Shown piece by piece: positions 63,468 to 64,000 of a DNA stretch of 64,000 nt. The translations under genes were made by a program, and so were the position numbers. How positions within the stretch are numbered: the first letter of the stretch is position 1; every line of letters begins with the position of its first letter. The notes below the pieces were generated by a model. The model searched no databases. It saw only the letters and a list, made by a program, of their open reading frames with translations, and was not told where the DNA came from. This stretch comes from UTCFX2 sp002050125 (GTDB lineage Bacteria; Chloroflexota; Anaerolineae; Anaerolineales; UBA4823). Location of the stretch: assembly GCA_027494035.1 (NCBI GenBank), contig JAOSJQ010000001.1, positions 930,001 through 994,000 of the forward strand, given 5' to 3'.

Positions 63468-64000
63468 ATGTTCAATCAACTGAAATTCTTCCGCCTTTCG
63501 ATCTTCCAGATACACTTGATCCTGGCGCTCATGATCTTCCCTATAACGGCACAGGGGCATAGCGCTGGGCTTTCCACCGCACAGGGAAGCGAGGAAAGCC
63601 CCTGGACAACCCCCGTGAATATCTCCAATTCGGGATCGACGACCAGCCCGGTCATCGCCGCCGACAGCCAGAACATCCATGTCGTGTGGAGCGATGAGTT
63701 TGCGGGCAGCGTTTATGCGCGCCTTTCCGATGGCGTGTGGAGCGCTCCCGCAGTTATTGAATTTCCCTTCGACGATTACATCCCCGTCCTGGTCGCCGCC
63801 GGGGATACAATCCACGCCTTTTGGATCAATACCGAAAAAGACAACAGTCTAACCCATTCACAGGTTCCGGCAAGCGAGTTTGGCGTTCGCAGTTCCTGGA
63901 GCAAGCCGCAGGTGATTTCGGAATTCGTAGCCGATTTCGACGCCGAATATCAGGCTGCCGGGCATTTCAACCTGGCATACCTCTTCACCGGCGAAGACGC
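63468..64000 (+). CDS. Secreted beta-propeller (sialidase-like) protein, 3' end beyond window
   Basis: The frame is open from ATG 63468 to the end of the window (177 codons). Signal peptide (FQIHLILALMIFPITAQG, ending near residue 30), then repeats with NIHVVWSDEF, TIHAFWIN and FNLAYLF that fit the blade pattern of exo-sialidase/BNR-type propellers. No ribosome site of normal strength. It diverges from the SGNH-like gene. Confidence 0.68.
   Translation, partial: MFNQLKFFRLSIFQIHLILALMIFPITAQGHSAGLSTAQGSEESPWTTPVNISNSGSTTSPVIAADSQNIHVVWSDEFAGSVYARLSDGVWSAPAVIEFPFDDYIPVLVAAGDTIHAFWINTEKDNSLTHSQVPASEFGVRSSWSKPQVISEFVADFDAEYQAAGHFNLAYLFTGED

Overview
The window is a G+C-rich bacterial chromosome segment of dense housekeeping genes on both strands, with one insertion sequence and no phage or CRISPR. 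The gene set (alpha-glucan phosphorylase with the DUF3417-type N-terminus, MetY/MetA under a SAM-I riboswitch, PrsW, DedA, MprF, an M16 peptidase pair, bactofilin-like and Ser/Thr-kinase-like membrane proteins) and secreted proteins carrying a short 'VYLPFV'-like motif after the signal peptide suggest Chloroflexota, probably Anaerolineae. That assignment is inference from gene content; no rRNA is present.

Layout. 1-3.5 kb: the end of an SbcC nuclease subunit, MsrA and a PIG-L deacetylase. 3.5-6.2 kb: a SAM-I riboswitch and terminator ahead of metY and metA (methionine synthesis through O-acetylhomoserine). 6.3-10 kb: purB facing purA, with a sugar-nucleotide epimerase upstream of purA. 10-14.7 kb: a membrane-anchored HExxH protein, a lipoprotein fusing a DsbA-like domain to a cyclophilin, PrsW and DedA. 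14.7-18.4 kb: acpS and an active/inactive M16 peptidase pair. 18.5-24.8 kb: a ferredoxin-NADP reductase-like flavoprotein, a membrane dipeptidase-mutY cluster and an UlaG-like hydrolase. 24.9-25.2 kb: tRNA-Phe, tRNA-Gly, tRNA-Cys. 25.2-32 kb: response regulators, an aspartase/fumarase-family lyase divergent from hutI, and surE. 32.2-40 kb: the operon glgP-mgtA-mprF. 41-43.9 kb: an ECF sigma factor with a membrane anti-sigma factor that ends in a beta-propeller. 45.7-55 kb: an envelope region with an HhH/coiled-coil membrane pair, an AI-2E family permease, a bactofilin-like protein, a probable pseudokinase, YihY, HdeD-like and small membrane proteins. A fresh IS4-type element has inserted exactly at the pseudokinase stop codon. 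55.3-64 kb: secreted proteins (DNRLRE, PQQ-type propeller, SGNH-like, sialidase-like propeller), an acyltransferase and a possible structured RNA at 57.6 kb.

A cross-cutting result is that ten genes are broken or falsely joined by single-base changes, nearly all in homopolymers. Shifting one base restores a recognisable protein in each case. This includes the apparent metY-metA fusion: removing one G near 5238 restores a normal MetY end and stop codon just before the metA ribosome site. These look like residual sequencing errors, not pseudogenes, so broken genes are annotated over their restored extent.

Promoters often carry an extended -10 (TGGTAnAAT). Several genes have the -10 only 6-8 nt before the start codon, which predicts leaderless mRNAs.
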